In this document: positions 13,260 through 24,213 of the stretch, piece after piece
How the letters are laid out: every line of letters starts with the position of its first letter
Position numbering within the stretch: position 1 is the first letter of the stretch
DNA from: Dromaius novaehollandiae
Taxonomy: Eukaryota; Chordata; Aves; Casuariiformes; Dromaiidae
NCBI RefSeq assembly: GCF_036370855.1
Contig: NC_088110.1
Location: forward strand, 20,145,501-20,209,500
Length of the DNA stretch: 64,000 nt
Direction of reading: 5' to 3'
Position numbers and translations under genes: made by a program
Notes under the pieces: model-generated
What the model was told of the DNA's origin: nothing
Seen by the model: the letters and a program-made list of their open reading frames with translations, nothing else
Databases searched by the model: none

Positions 13260-13610
13260 TGCACTGCCGGCCGTGGGGTCTGCGCGTGCCTGCCTTTCGC
13301 CTATGCGGATGGATGCTCTCGGTCTCGGGGCCGGCCGCTGCCCTGGATGGCTCTGCGTGGCCGCCACGGCGCTGCTTGGGGCGACGGTGCTCTGCGCGGC
13401 CAAGAGGAGCCAGGTGGCCGCGGCGAACGGGCTCGCGTGGGCTCTGCTGCCCGCCGCGCTGGGGCTGCTGTGCTGCGCCGCGCTGGGCGCTTGCGGGGGG
13501 CTCGTTGCGTTTCTGGCAGCGTGTCTCGTCCCCGCCGCGTCCCTGGGTGCTGGGGGAGTGCTGCCCGTGGGCGGCAGGGCTGTGCTGATCACAGGTAAGG
13601 CGCTGCGCCG
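13260..13610. promoter_or_regulatory. CpG-rich patch over HSD17B2 exon 1
   Basis: GC-rich sequence dense in CG dinucleotides covers the 5' UTR, exon 1 and the first donor, and it drops sharply to AT-rich DNA on both sides. It is probably partly promoter CpG island and partly the Ala/Gly-rich coding content. Confidence 0.6.
13303..13594 (+). CDS. HSD17B2: HSD17B2 coding exon 1 (membrane anchor and first half of the Rossmann motif)
   Basis: Encodes residues 1-97 plus the first base of codon 98 and ends in ITG just before donor GTAAGG at 13595. The product is mostly Ala, Leu, Gly and Cys and forms the signal-anchor region, with a KR pair at 34-35 between the two hydrophobic stretches. The exon is GC- and CpG-rich, unlike the rest of the gene. 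Two in-frame ATGs are close together: 13303 (C at -3, C at +4, weak) and 13309 (C at -3, G at +4). The second would give 393 aa. I chose the first because a scanning ribosome meets it first and no ATG lies between the expected cap site and it. The frame stays open upstream to about 13132, but that stretch includes the TATA box, so it is not taken as coding. Confidence 0.93.
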
Positions 13611-16600
13611 AACTTGGGGAAGTGAAAACCGGCTGCTCGCACAGGTGTGCTGCAAAACTTTGTATTGTCGGGTTAGGGCACTGCTGGCTCTTCCTTTATT
13701 CTTCTTGCTCATTTTATTGGCTTTTCCAGAGTTTGTTTTTTTCCTCCAGGTAAATAAATGTTCTGAAATTAAGTAGAACAGGGTGTTAATAGATGCTGGT
13801 TTTTAGTGCCTTATTTAATTTTTACAAGTAGCTTTTTAGACAGACTTGTGAAGTTACCTAGTGAAAAAAGCATGAGAATACTTATGATGGTCTAATCTTT
13901 TAGGAGAAACTTTAGTTTTTGGAGGCCTTTAAAATACTACATTAATACATTACTCTTGGTTACCACAGTTTATTAAGCTGGTTGCTGATGTACAGTTGTC
14001 TTTTGAGGTGCATGTTTGTGCAGTACATACTGTGAATATCATGTGTGTATTTCAAGATACCAGTTTGGTGCCTCTTCTTTGAAACAGTTGGAAACAATAA
14101 TTCAGAAGTGAGTAGTTTTCTTCACCAGCTGTGAAAGTTCATAAGTAATAAATTCAGTCCCCATATTAACACACTGCTGTATTCAAAACCCACTTCTGGT
14201 TTGTGGAGATGTCACTTCTGTAGTTTTAAGTCTTTTTGTCTCCCCCTGCTTCTTCTAAATACTGTGAATATAGTTGTTTATTTGTGTTAATCACACATTC
14301 AGATTGGAGTGACTACCTACTGTTTCTTGCACTGGTAACTTGTTTTTTGTTTTATTTTTGCCTCTGGAAAGCTGAATTAGGTTTCTTTGGATTATAGCAC
14401 TGCTTCATTTCTTTGTATAGGGAGTCCTGGAAAACAATTCAGTTTTTTTTTTGCTAGCAAGCATTAACACAGGGATTAAATACCAAAGGTGAAAGAGAGG
14501 ACAAGATGAGCAGTAAGTTCTCACCTCCCCGTTTAGCAGCTGTATGCTGCTAGCTTTATTTGTGCAGGTGTATTGAATGCAGATGGGTATCAGGAGCAGG
14601 AATAGGGAGCATTCCTGCACCCCTCCCCTGCAGAGGCAGTGCGCTGTGCTTGCACTCAGGTGTCTTCCTTCCTTTTGTAAGAATGCAATTTAGTGTTTCT
14701 TCAGTAAAAGGTGCTCTCTCAGAACCTACCTGCTCTAGAGAATTTGAATTAGAGCAATGTAGGGGAGTGAGGAACGCTTGATTGTACTCCAGCAATTGAA
14801 CGTGTTTTCTTTGGGACTGTGCTGGAATTGTCCTGAAGAAATGCAAGTTTGGACATCTCTCACAGCTGACGCGTCTGAGTGTAACACCTCTTCTCAGGTG
14901 TTACTTGAATCCAAACCAGTATGCAATCAATCAAACCTCAATCAACTGAAACAATAGTTTTACTTGAGGCTTTTCTGGGTTAAATCGCTTTGACTGTAGT
15001 ACTCTTCCCCTTACTAACTGCAGGATTTGTGTGTGAGTGTGTACACAATAGCAAGGTGCCTTTCAATCAATTTTGGCATCACTTTCTCCAATTTAGACAA
15101 GACCTGAGTCAGGTACTTCATGGGGAATGGTGTCACCACCACCCCCACGACCCCCCAACAGCCCTACGCTGTTGAGGAGCATTGCTGTGCTCCTCTACAG
15201 AGCTACCACCTATCACTCCTAAGATAGCTGCATTTTAACGGAGGATGGTGTAACCTCTGGGTTTTGTCAGATACTGTTCTGGTCCTCTTTGGATGGCCGT
15301 TGCGCTGTTGCTGGTGCTGTACATTACTAATTTAAGCCAACGATACCCTAGAGTACCACGACAAGGGAGAACTGCCCGTTGTCAAAAGCTTTTTCACATG
15401 AATAGCTGCAGGCAGGTGAGTAGTCTTGAAATCATTGATAAACCATTTCTACTGCTGCTCTCTGTGAGTGAGTGCTTCAGGTGTCCTTAAACAGAAACCC
15501 CTGCGTATGCAAACACTGACGATGTTACAGGAAATCTTTTCTGTAGTTTGATAGACTCAATATCCAGCTTCGCCAGGAATTAAATTGTCCTGAAGATCCA
15601 AAGTACCAGGAGTTGTAAAACTCTCGCTTTAATTATTTTGTGCTCAGTGGGATGAATTTTTTTCAGGTAACTTCAGCTTTGCAGTCTTAGTGTTTGACTT
15701 GGTGTTTCTGATCCCCTGTGTGAGTTCATAATAACAATGAATTCTGTGTGATGATTCAGCCCAAGTCAATACTGACTGCCTGTCTTAAAAGAAATCTCTT
15801 AATTGTTCATGTATTATTTCTGATACAGGAGTAAGGGAGGGAAATTCTCTAGCTGGTCTATACAGAAGACCTAACTAAGGCTGAAAGAAACTTTACTATT
15901 TAAATGTTGTGTTGAGAGGTAGAGTTTCTCTGGACTTCAATGGAGAAACTCAGGTGTGTGTGTTTAAAGTATTTGATAAGCCCAGCAGCAGGCACAGATA
16001 AACACTACTGGTATTTCCTTCTCAGGATTGCTACAGCTCTCCCTAGCTCTTATGCACTTTTCCCCTTCCTAAGTTAAAGCTGTGCTGTAAAACTTTAAGT
16101 AATGTGTAGCTTTGTGCGTATGTACTTGCTGGGAAGGATTTGACCCAGAAATAAGATTTTCATGAAAAAAGAAACGAAGGGGGAAAAAAAAAACCCACCC
16201 CAAAACTACACATCTGTTATTCTTCAGAATAGTTGCAGCCCTTTTCATTTTTCTCCAGGGAATCCTAAGAATGTTTGTTTTCTCTTCCCTTCTCTTTTGG
16301 GGGGAGAAGTTCCGCACGACCTGTGATGGTCTGGTGCACCTTCAACAAACTGCAGGTTTCAGAAATGCCAAAAAGTATATTTTTTAAAAGTATTAAACAC
16401 AGCATGATGATAACTTTTTTTCAAGATCTTGGACTGATTGATGTAGACATTTAGTACATGTTTCTTTCAGATCATCTGGAAATTATTTTTTTTTCACCTT
16501 TCAGGAATAAAACTCCAGTTAGAAGACAGACCAGAAATTAAAATGTAGCATTAATTAAGATGAGCCTCTCTGGTAATCAAATTCTATTGACTAAGGATTT

Positions 16601-19600
16601 AGAGTGCAGGAACAGGCCCATTACTAACAATTGTAATACCCTCCTCTGTGTGCTGAATTCACAGATTAACCCTTAAGAATTTCTGGTAAGGTTAAGTGAG
16701 GAGTTTTGCAGCCCTTTCACAAATGAGGAAATGGTAAAAAGCTGGCAGGAGTCCCAGCCCTCTGTCCCACCTTCAGGTTTCCAGCCACGCTGCAGAATGG
16801 TTTGGAAGCTGAGCATTTGCGTAATAAATTGGTATCGCAGGAGGCAGCCAAATCTGGGATAGTGCCATGGATTTCAGTGCACATCAGCATACAAGAGCCC
16901 TTTTGCAGCAGTTAAAATAGAGGCTACAGTGCCGTGTTGTGCAGCATGCTGATGTATCTCTGCGTTGTGATGTAAAAGAGCAGCATTCACTTCTTAAGCT
17001 TCTCGTTTTCCTCCTGATGTTGTCATTGGCGCTTACTTGGCACAACTCCTGCAGCAGTGTCTGTAGCCTCTTCTCCTGTCTTCAGTAGAGTCTTGTGTCA
17101 TTTCTTTGTGGACGAGTACGATGTTTCCTCCTTTGCTAAGAAGTTTCTCTGGAGACGGACAGAAGGTCAGATGGAGGAATTGGAAAAGATACCAGGAGAG
17201 AGAACACTTAAAAGTATCTTAAGATAGTGACAGTAAAATATAGCGTTGAACGGAGAGACTTGCAAATCAATTGACTTACTTGTTAAATACTCCTTGTTCT
17301 TAACTGGTGGGGGAAATTGCACACTCATAACCATGAAGGTTGTTGTTATGAGTGTGCTTGTTTTAATGGCGTTTGCTGCATTTGGTAGTTCGTTATGTTA
17401 CATGTACAAAGACTGGGAATAAGTCTGATGCTGGAGAAGATAAGAGAAGTTCTGATGCAAGCCTGCACAAGTTAAATAGCCGATATTATTTGGCTTAGTC
17501 TAAAAATGCCCTTCTGAAGCATTCTTAGGGCTTGAAAGCAATGAGCTCCTTTACAGTGAAAGAAATGCTTCTTAGCTTTGGCTTCACAGCAGCCTGTGAC
17601 CAAAGCAGTATATAATAGAACGATCCAGGTGGTAGAGATTTGAATAAAATAATGCTTCCTTGGATTAAGAAATATTACCTAGTGATTTCTTTGAATTCCA
17701 GTGCCCTGTAATTGCTTTGTTCATCTGACATTTCAAATTAAAATAATTGTTTTTTTCCTCTTGTTTTTCCTAAATACTTTCCTTACCAGGTTTCAGTCTG
17801 AATACTAGCATAAAGTCATTCCAGGGTTTTATTTCCTTTGTATGTGTGAATTAAATCTTGGAATACCTTAGTGGAAGAGCATGGACAGTTGCCCTTAGCT
17901 CTGTCTGTAAAGCGAAGAGGAGATACTCTATCAGCAATGCTTTGCTGACTATGCAAAGGTCCAGTTCCTCAAACTCTTAAATCTGCACCTTTCTTCAACT
18001 ACTGTAGCAGTATTTCTGAGTGACTTCGTTTCATCCTCTATTCAGTTATATTTGCAAGTATTTCCATTGAGTGCCTCTTTTTTTTCAGAAGATAGTGGTT
18101 CAGGACAGGCTCACTTTTTAACTCACAGTTTTTTTTTGATAATTTCAGGAAGTGACACTGGGATTGGACATGCGCTGGCTAAATACTTGGATAACTTGGG
18201 TTTTGTTGTATTTGCTGGGGTTTTGAATAAGGATGGACCTGGGGCCGAAGAACTGAGAAGGACATGTTCTCAGAGACTTTCCCTCCTGCAGCTGGATGTA
18301 ACCAATCCTACCCAAGTCAAGGAAGCCTATCTCGAAGTTTCAGAGACAGTGCAAAATACAGGTATAGCTTTTGTGCCGTTATAACGGGGATACTAATGTA
18401 CCTGCTTGCTAGGTGCATCTCTTACCTGTTGGTTGCATCATGGCTTAGGTGTGTAGGTCTTCCCCACCTCCAGTCTGTGGTCAGTCAAGGTATTTATATT
18501 GATGACTTCTGCTTGCTGGGACACAGGAAAATGGTGATGGTATCCCAAGGAGGGCATGCTGTGTATCTGCAGCTACCGAGCCTCTCAGCTTTGATCTGGA
18601 GGGACTACCCGGCTCGGCAGTTTATTCTTTGCGGATCTAGTTTCCTGCGGATCTAGTTTCCTGCCTTATGGCAACCCTGTCCTTTCTCCTCCTCTCAGGG
18701 CTCTGGGGAGTCGTGAACAACGCTGGCGTCCTGGGGTTCCCCGCAGATGGTGAGCTGCTCCCCATGAGCACGTACAGGCAGTGCATGGATGTGAATTTCT
18801 TTGGGGCCGTGGAGGTGTCCAAAACCTTCTTACCGTTACTTCGGAAATCCCAGGGAAGGCTTGTTAACATATCAAGTATGGCAGGTAAGCTGAGACAAAG
18901 CCCCAGGTAAACTTCTGATGCAGCGCATGTAACGGCTAGCTTCCTTGGCATAAATGTTGACAAAGGGGTTGATCGGTTTTGCTTGTCGATATGCCTATGA
19001 AGTTAACATCTAGGTAATAAGTACTTTTTTCTTTTGTGTGGGAGGCTATTTTTAGTAACCAGTCCTTACAGAAGAAGAGATTAATTTAGTTTAAAGTACT
19101 GTTATATAGGAAGGATCATAAAATTCAGCTCTTGTGTTGTTGATGCTGTGAGGAGTAGCTTTTGAATTTCCAGGCAGACTGGAGCTAAAACACAGGTGTT
19201 TCTAGAACACATTCCAGGAGAAGGCTGCAATTGCCTTATTTTGAGTGTTATTGGACCATACTGTCTGCTGTGGAGATGTCCAGCGGTTGTCTTGTGCAGA
19301 AACAGGTATTCTGTTTGGGATGGTTACAGCTGAGGGCTCAGTTCAGTGTGTGTTGTTGTTCTTCTTCTTTTTTTAAGTAATTTGGGTTAAAACTGGAATA
19401 TAAATATTTTTCACATAAGTTCAAGACTTTTTGCCATTTTTAAACCAGAGGCCATTTATAACTGTCTATAACAAATGTTAGATAGATATTTCAGCTGGGC
19501 AGCTCCACTTTGCTACACTCATAGGGCTCAAATACTGTAGTTAGAGTGGGAAAGCGCAATGATAAAACACCTACTGAAGAGAAACAAATCTAATTCTTAG

Positions 19601-22600
19601 AGAACAAAAGCCAGCTTTATTTTTCACTCTATCCTATGATTTTTCCAGAGTGTGCATCTTCTGCTCAGCTCTGCTACAGCCATCTCCCACTCCCAAAGGA
19701 CGGGATGGTGTCATGTGCTTTCTTTCAGGCTGCTGCTCTAAATCAGTTGCTGAGTATGGGGGAAAATTGAAATATCGGCCATCTGTATAACTTCAGTTGC
19801 CTGGATGACAGAATAGCAAAACTTTGTATAATCATTCTTTGTCCCCAGGCTTAAAAGGAGGGGGAATCATACATGGGGAGTCATGTTGCATTTTACTTTC
19901 CTTTTTTCATATATTCCATTAACATATCTTTTTCTTCAAAAAAAGCTAGCAAATGAAAGGAAACAAAGTTCTTAAAGACAAGTTTTCTGTCCAGCTGGAG
20001 ATCTTTTTGCATGCTAGCTCCTGAACTCACAGGTCTGTGTTTCTTCTAAAGAAGACAGGTTTCTGTAAATGAGGACTTCACAGATAATTTTTTAAATTAA
20101 TTTTTAATTTTAATAAGAGTCAAAAATTAAAAAATTAGAAGGATCTTGATTAAATAAAAAGGAGTTTAAATTTAGATTCTCATTCCAGTGTATTGAGCAA
20201 CAGATGAAGCTGTTTGTCTTTTTATAGCCAAGATTCACAGAACAGAAGCATAATGTCTGTGTCCTATCCTGGAGCCTGGTCTGTTAATAACCTGAGAATG
20301 GAAGAATGTGTGTGTTTATTTATATTTCTTTTAAAATATTTTTATCATCTTAGAAAAATACTTTATCCTAACTTACTAGTGAAGTGGTAAGTTTTTTCAT
20401 GAATAAAATCACTTATTTTTTTTAAGAATTAACAGAGTATAATGTGCTTTTCAGATTTATCCCATTAATGGGAAATTCTGTATTTAGAGCAAAAATACCC
20501 CCCAAAACCCCATGCGTTTAGGACATAACTTTCTAGTCTAGGAGGACGTGAGATGCTAAGATGTAGAAACAGAAGCAATAATCATCATCATAATAACAGC
20601 CAGCAGCTGAGGAGCAAGAAAGCTCATTTGAAAATGAGACCTGCTAGATGCAGGATGTCATGATGCTGGAAGGTATTTTGGCTTTATGAAGATTTCTTAA
20701 GGATTTATCATATTGGCTGCTTCTAAAATATTTGTCTGCCTCGTCTGCTTGGACCCTCCTTTCCATGCGTTCATGCCCACGTGAATCCCGCTGTGCTGCC
20801 TAGGGGACTTGTGCAGGCATTACCTTCTGCTCGTGGCTTGCCTTGAGGATATGGCGTCAGTCTCGCTTCGATATTATCTTTTGTTTTTTCTTTTTCTTTT
20901 TCCTTTTATTATAAGTGTGTTTTGTATCTGCACACCTATGTTTATGGTTCAGTGCCAACATTTTAACAAAATCTGTCTGTTGTTCAGGTGTGTTTGGGCA
21001 GATGTTTACATTCTTAGCACAAATACCCAAGTTGCCTTGGAGGGATAAATGGAGAGGTTCCCTAACCTGAATAATTTGGCATTACTGGAATCAATAGTGA
21101 CCCTGCTTAAACTATAAGTGTTCATATGGATGTTCTTACACACAGGCCAGTTCTGGTAAATAGCTTCTTCTTAACACAGGGTCTGAGAGTCCTTTGGTAA
21201 AACACTAGCAGAAAAGTTAGTGAGGCCTCATTATGCTGAGTCTATTCCTGTCTGTACATAGCTAATTTAACTAGTCTTGAGGTTAGCTTGGCCTCAGAGG
21301 GAAAGAATATGTGATTCGGTTGGTTCAAACCCATTGAAATTCAAGTTGATTCATATGCATACAACAGGAAAGTTAGCATCGAGTTGGCCTGACTGTGTAT
21401 GAAGCTCTGAGACATCTTGGTCATTGCATACAAAACCGAATAAATGGTGCCAGTGGCTTACCTGAAAGTCTGCCATTATTGAAGTATTTTCTTGTAAAAG
21501 ATTAAAATGTATTGAGACAAACGTGTAATATTGTCTGTTGGAAATGGAGGCCATACCAGAGGATGCACCAGCCCAACTGCTGGTGCGGGTGGGAGGAGAA
21601 AGGAGGTGCCCTGGGGAGGGGAAGGCGTATGTGGTCTGATCCCTCACCCCTGCTGCAGGAGCCCAGCCTGGGGCACCTGCATGCCTCCTGAATTGGGCAG
21701 CAATCTTCTGTGCAGTGACAGAACAGGCTGTCTCTAAAGGGAGACTGAACAGACAAAAAGCTGCTCAACCTAAAATGTCTTTTAATTTTTCTGAGACTGA
21801 AACAGTGAGTTTCAGTTTTAAGAACAGACAAAGGATATCATATCTGGAAAATATTTCTTCTTTTCTTTGGAAACTTTTGTTTCCTAAACATATGGATTTA
21901 TTTTAAATTCACCTAAAATGCTTGTTGTCTTCTATCTTTTTCCATCTGCACAAATGCTGCTGAGATCAAAGAGGAGGGGATATAACTATCCATGGCAACT
22001 CCTGCTTCTGAGTGAGATCTCAGGGATTCCTAGCACACCAGTGGTGTGATTCCAAACTGGACAACCTTTGGTTTCTCCACAGAGGTCTTCCTTACTCTTG
22101 TCTTGTTACCTCTGGTCTTTCTGATTTTTAGCTGGAAAAAACGGAACACCAGTAGGCTTTGAAGCTAGATTTGAGATTATGTACCCTGTTGGAACTGTGG
22201 TTTATATGGGAGCTTGAAATCTGTAACAGTGACAACAAAACCAGCGGTATTAAACCTTCACTTCACTATTTATATGAACTAAAACATTATCTGTGTTTCT
22301 GAAACCAACAGTCATTGCAATTCTCAGCAGTTTTTACCCTCGAATGCAAAGCAGTTTATTCTTTCTGCATTACAGGGTATCTTATCAGGCGTTACTGAGC
22401 ATAACTGCAATAACCAACTGCTAATTTGAAATACTCTTCTTTTTCTTTTTTCTTGCTTCCAGAAAGAAATGATTTTCTCACTGACTTGTCTTTAACCTCA
22501 GTGAGAGCTGCGTAATTTTGGTTTCACTATAATCATCCTTCTAAATCACTGAAATAGGAGCTGGAAAGAGCTGGAGTTGAGCTTTATCATGTTTATATTG

Positions 22601-24213
22601 CTCCTGCAGGAGGCATTCCACTACCCAAGTATGCCGCGTACGGTGCATCAAAAGCAGCTCTGTCCATGTTTTCTGGAGTAATGAGGCAAGAGCTTTCCAA
22701 ATGGGGAGTTAAAGTTGCTGCAATTCATCCATCAGGCTTCAGAACAGGTTGGTATTTGACATTTTAGATGGTTCTCTTTGTTCCCTGGATCTTTTGTGTA
22801 GTCCAGCGTCCTCAAACAGAGCCAGGAATAATCCTCAGCAGTCATACTTTTTTCCCATTCTTCACTTTCATTACTGAAATTAAGACCTACATTTTTTTAA
22901 AGAGAACTACCCCCTTCAATACTGCACGCTGCCTGCCTCTACTTTACTAGTGCATCCTTTTCCTGGGCAGAGTGGAGAGTTTCTTTTGCTTTGAGATGAA
23001 CCAAAACTTAGGGAAAGGTCCTCACTGGGGAATCCTGAAAACCCTGTTATACCTTTTGTACAGTGGGTCACAGTTTGTCTTCAAAATCAATTGCTGAGCT
23101 ATTCCCCGTAAGAGAATTGGTAACTTCCTTCTGCTCTAGCCTTGCCAAAGTTTAAAAACCAGGCATTGCTTTGGGTTTTACTTGGGTTTTATGGCTTGCT
23201 TTTCCTGCACAAGAACTTCAGGACTCACTTTTAGTCTGTAAAGCCCTACCCTCCTCAATATCAGAGTTCTCTTTATTGAGCTGTACCCTATATCAAAATA
23301 CTTGCAGCAATACCTTTCATCATGCTTACTAGCTGTTGATGTTACTATAGATAACTTCTAAGATTTCAACTCCACTTCCTCTCTCGTGTTCTTCTGCTGC
23401 CTTCTGTTCCAAATTCTCCTCCTCCCACCTCTACAAACACATTTCTCTGGAGCCTGTTTGGGTTACAAGCTGATCTCCTGCTGCACCTTTCAATCATATT
23501 TCCATTAATGAGTACTAATTAGAAATAGCAGCAAGAGGAATAAGGACAGAATGGCAAGGAAAAAAAGATACTGACTTATACATAAAAAAAGCTTTCTCAC
23601 AGCTAAGTGCTAACAGACTTGTGCATAAACCATGTGCTTTTTATGTAGTCTATGCTTCATGAGTTCTCTCCCTGACCCCAGTAAAAACAGTTGTCTACCC
23701 ATATATATTTTGTTTGTGCATTGACATGGTTTAGGACAACTACGTAAATTGGGGCTTGAGAGATGGGGAAAGACCTTCTTTGCTATTTGTTATAGGTGGA
23801 TATTCTAGTTCAGCCCCAAACCCGTTTGCTCTCTCATGATGATTGCTGCTGCAGGTATACAAGGCACATCTGAACTGTGGGATAAACAAGAAAAGGACCT
23901 AATGGAGAAGCTTCCAGCAGGCGTGAGGAGAGATTATGGAGAAGACTACCTCCTGGAGCTGAAGAGCTACCTCCTGCGCATGCCTGCCTACTGTGACTCT
24001 GACCTCTCCCCCGTGCTGGGTGACGTTCTGCACGCTTTACTGGCCAAGAGGCCGCAGGGCTTGTATACTCCCGGCAAAGGGGCTTATGTGCCTCTCCTCA
24101 TCTTTTGCTACTTTCCTCTCTGGTTGTACGACTTTTTCATTAGTAAGTTACTAGGTATTGAGCCCGTCCCAAGGGCGCTGAGAACATCAGAAGCTAGAAA
24201 TAAGAACCTCTAA
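13303..24213 (+). CDS. HSD17B2: 17-beta-hydroxysteroid dehydrogenase type 2, whole gene (5 coding exons)
   Basis: Join of 13303-13594, 18149-18361, 18699-18884, 22610-22747 and 23855-24213 gives 1188 nt including stop, a 395-aa protein. The family (SDR9C) is an ER-membrane, NAD-dependent enzyme that oxidises estradiol to estrone and testosterone to androstenedione, so it inactivates sex steroids. Seen directly: two hydrophobic N-terminal stretches (about residues 16-33 and 44-84), cofactor motif T97-G98-x3-G102-x-G104, D147 in LDVTN, NNAG at 175-178, catalytic S228, Y241 and K245 (YGASK), and YTPGKGAY at 347-354. Human HSD17B2 is 387 aa, so the length fits. All four introns are phase 1 with GT-AG ends. 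The C-terminus RNKNL keeps Lys at -3 with Arg at -5, a weak KxKxx-like ER-retention signal. One difference from the human enzyme as I recall it: HPSGF (270-274) where human has QPGGF. The gene spans about 11 kb, far less than in mammals. Confidence 0.97.
14881..14904. promoter_or_regulatory. Inverted repeat of T-box-like half-sites
   Basis: GTAACACCT and AGGTGTTAC form perfect 9-bp arms around a 6-nt spacer, in HSD17B2 intron 1. AGGTGT(T/G)A is the T-box factor core as I recall it. Function is inference. Confidence 0.35.
15168..15203. repeat. Inverted repeat with GAGGAGCA arms
   Basis: Perfect 8-bp arms at 15174-15181 and 15188-15195, with further pairing of CTGT and ACAG outside one mismatch. 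Intron 1 of HSD17B2. Confidence 0.6.
17319..17357. repeat. Perfect 13-bp inverted repeat, 13-nt loop
   Basis: Arms 17319-17331 and 17345-17357 are exact reverse complements (GCACACTCATAAC). It lies in HSD17B2 intron 1 and is shorter than a microRNA precursor. Confidence 0.85.
18149..18361 (+). CDS. HSD17B2: HSD17B2 coding exon 2 (NAD-binding region)
   Basis: Acceptor AG at 18147-18148 after a T-rich tract; donor GTATAG at 18362. The 213-nt exon begins with the last two bases of Gly98 and completes TGSDTGIG, the nucleotide-binding glycine motif. It continues through HALAKYLD, FAGVLN, GPGAEELRR and LDVTN (D147, expected to contact the adenine ring of NAD), and ends in QNTG at residue 169. GHALxKYLD and GPGAEELRRTCS are near-identical to the human type 2 enzyme as I recall it. 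This separates it from HSD17B6, RDH5 and related SDR9C members, which are shorter and lack this N-terminal region. Confidence 0.96.
18362..18698 (+). other. HSD17B2: HSD17B2 intron 2 (short)
   Basis: 337 bp, GTATAG...TCTCAG, phase 1. It carries a 16-bp direct tandem duplication at 18631-18662, ending about 36 bp before the acceptor. No coding content. Confidence 0.9.
18631..18662 (+). repeat. 16-bp tandem duplication in intron 2
   Basis: GCGGATCTAGTTTCCT occurs twice head to tail with no mismatch, ending 36 bp before the exon 3 acceptor. The exactness suggests a recent replication slip. Confidence 0.9.
18699..18884 (+). CDS. HSD17B2: HSD17B2 coding exon 3 (NNAG motif and catalytic serine)
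   Basis: Acceptor CAG ends at 18698; donor GTAAGC at 18885. The 186-nt exon encodes residues 169-231. It carries NNAG (175-178), which stabilises the central beta sheet in classical SDRs, and VLGFPADGELL, VNFFGAVEVSKTFLPLLRKS and GRLVNISS, where S228 is the catalytic serine. S228 to Y241 in the next exon is 13 residues, the standard SDR spacing. The exon is preceded by an intron of only 337 bp, which carries a 16-bp tandem duplication close to the acceptor. Confidence 0.97.
18885..22609 (+). other. HSD17B2: HSD17B2 intron 3
   Basis: 3725 bp, GTAAGC...CTGCAG, phase 1. AT-rich with T-rich tracts. It holds an AT-only inverted repeat at 20086-20136. Nothing else recognised. Confidence 0.9.
20086..20136. 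repeat. AT-only inverted repeat
   Basis: AATTTTTTAA at 20086-20095 pairs with TTAAAAAATT at 20127-20136. Low complexity; probably chance in an A/T stretch of intron 3. Confidence 0.5.
22610..22747 (+). CDS. HSD17B2: HSD17B2 coding exon 4 (catalytic Tyr-Lys)
   Basis: Acceptor CTGCAG ends at 22609; donor GTTGGT at 22748 (non-consensus at +3 and +4). The 138-nt exon encodes residues 231-277 and contains the active-site motif Y241-G-A-S-K245. After it come SMFSGVMRQELSKWG and the HPSGF segment that follows the active-site helix. The donor is weaker than GTAAGT but no better GT in frame lies nearby, and the frame joins exon 5 correctly. Confidence 0.96.
22748..23854 (+). other. HSD17B2: HSD17B2 intron 4
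   Basis: 1107 bp, GTTGGT...CTGCAG, phase 1. No repeat or coding segment recognised. Confidence 0.9.
23855..24213 (+). CDS. HSD17B2: HSD17B2 coding exon 5 (substrate-side C-terminal domain) and stop
   Basis: Acceptor GCTGCAG ends at 23854; TAA at 24211-24213. The exon encodes residues 277-395: GTSELWDKQEKDL, the DYGEDYLLELKSYLL helix, FSPVL-like DLSPVLGDVLHALLAK (326-341), YTPGKGAY (347-354), a hydrophobic LLIFCYFPLWLYDFF stretch (357-371) and PRALR near the end. These blocks match the last exon of human HSD17B2 as recalled. An alternative reading that splices from a later AG would drop the GTS block, so the chosen acceptor is preferred. Confidence 0.96.

Larger units (their letters stand above)
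13595..18148 (+). other. HSD17B2: HSD17B2 intron 1
   Basis: 4554 bp, GTAAGG...TTTCAG, phase 1. Mostly AT-rich with no coding segment found. It contains three clear inverted repeats: a 9-bp one at 14881-14904 built from T-box-like half-sites, a GC-rich one near 15168-15203, and a perfect 13-bp one at 17319-17357. Confidence 0.9.

Noticed and set aside
13132-13302. In-frame upstream extension of HSD17B2 exon 1 (57 extra codons from an ATG at 13132)
   Set aside because: The stretch contains the TATA box and C-rich promoter boxes and shows no resemblance to the family; the start at 13303 gives the expected length.
16775-16800. AGAATGGTTTGGAAG, like the start of an inverted CR1 3' end
   Set aside because: Similarity stops after about 12 bp with no further CR1 sequence.
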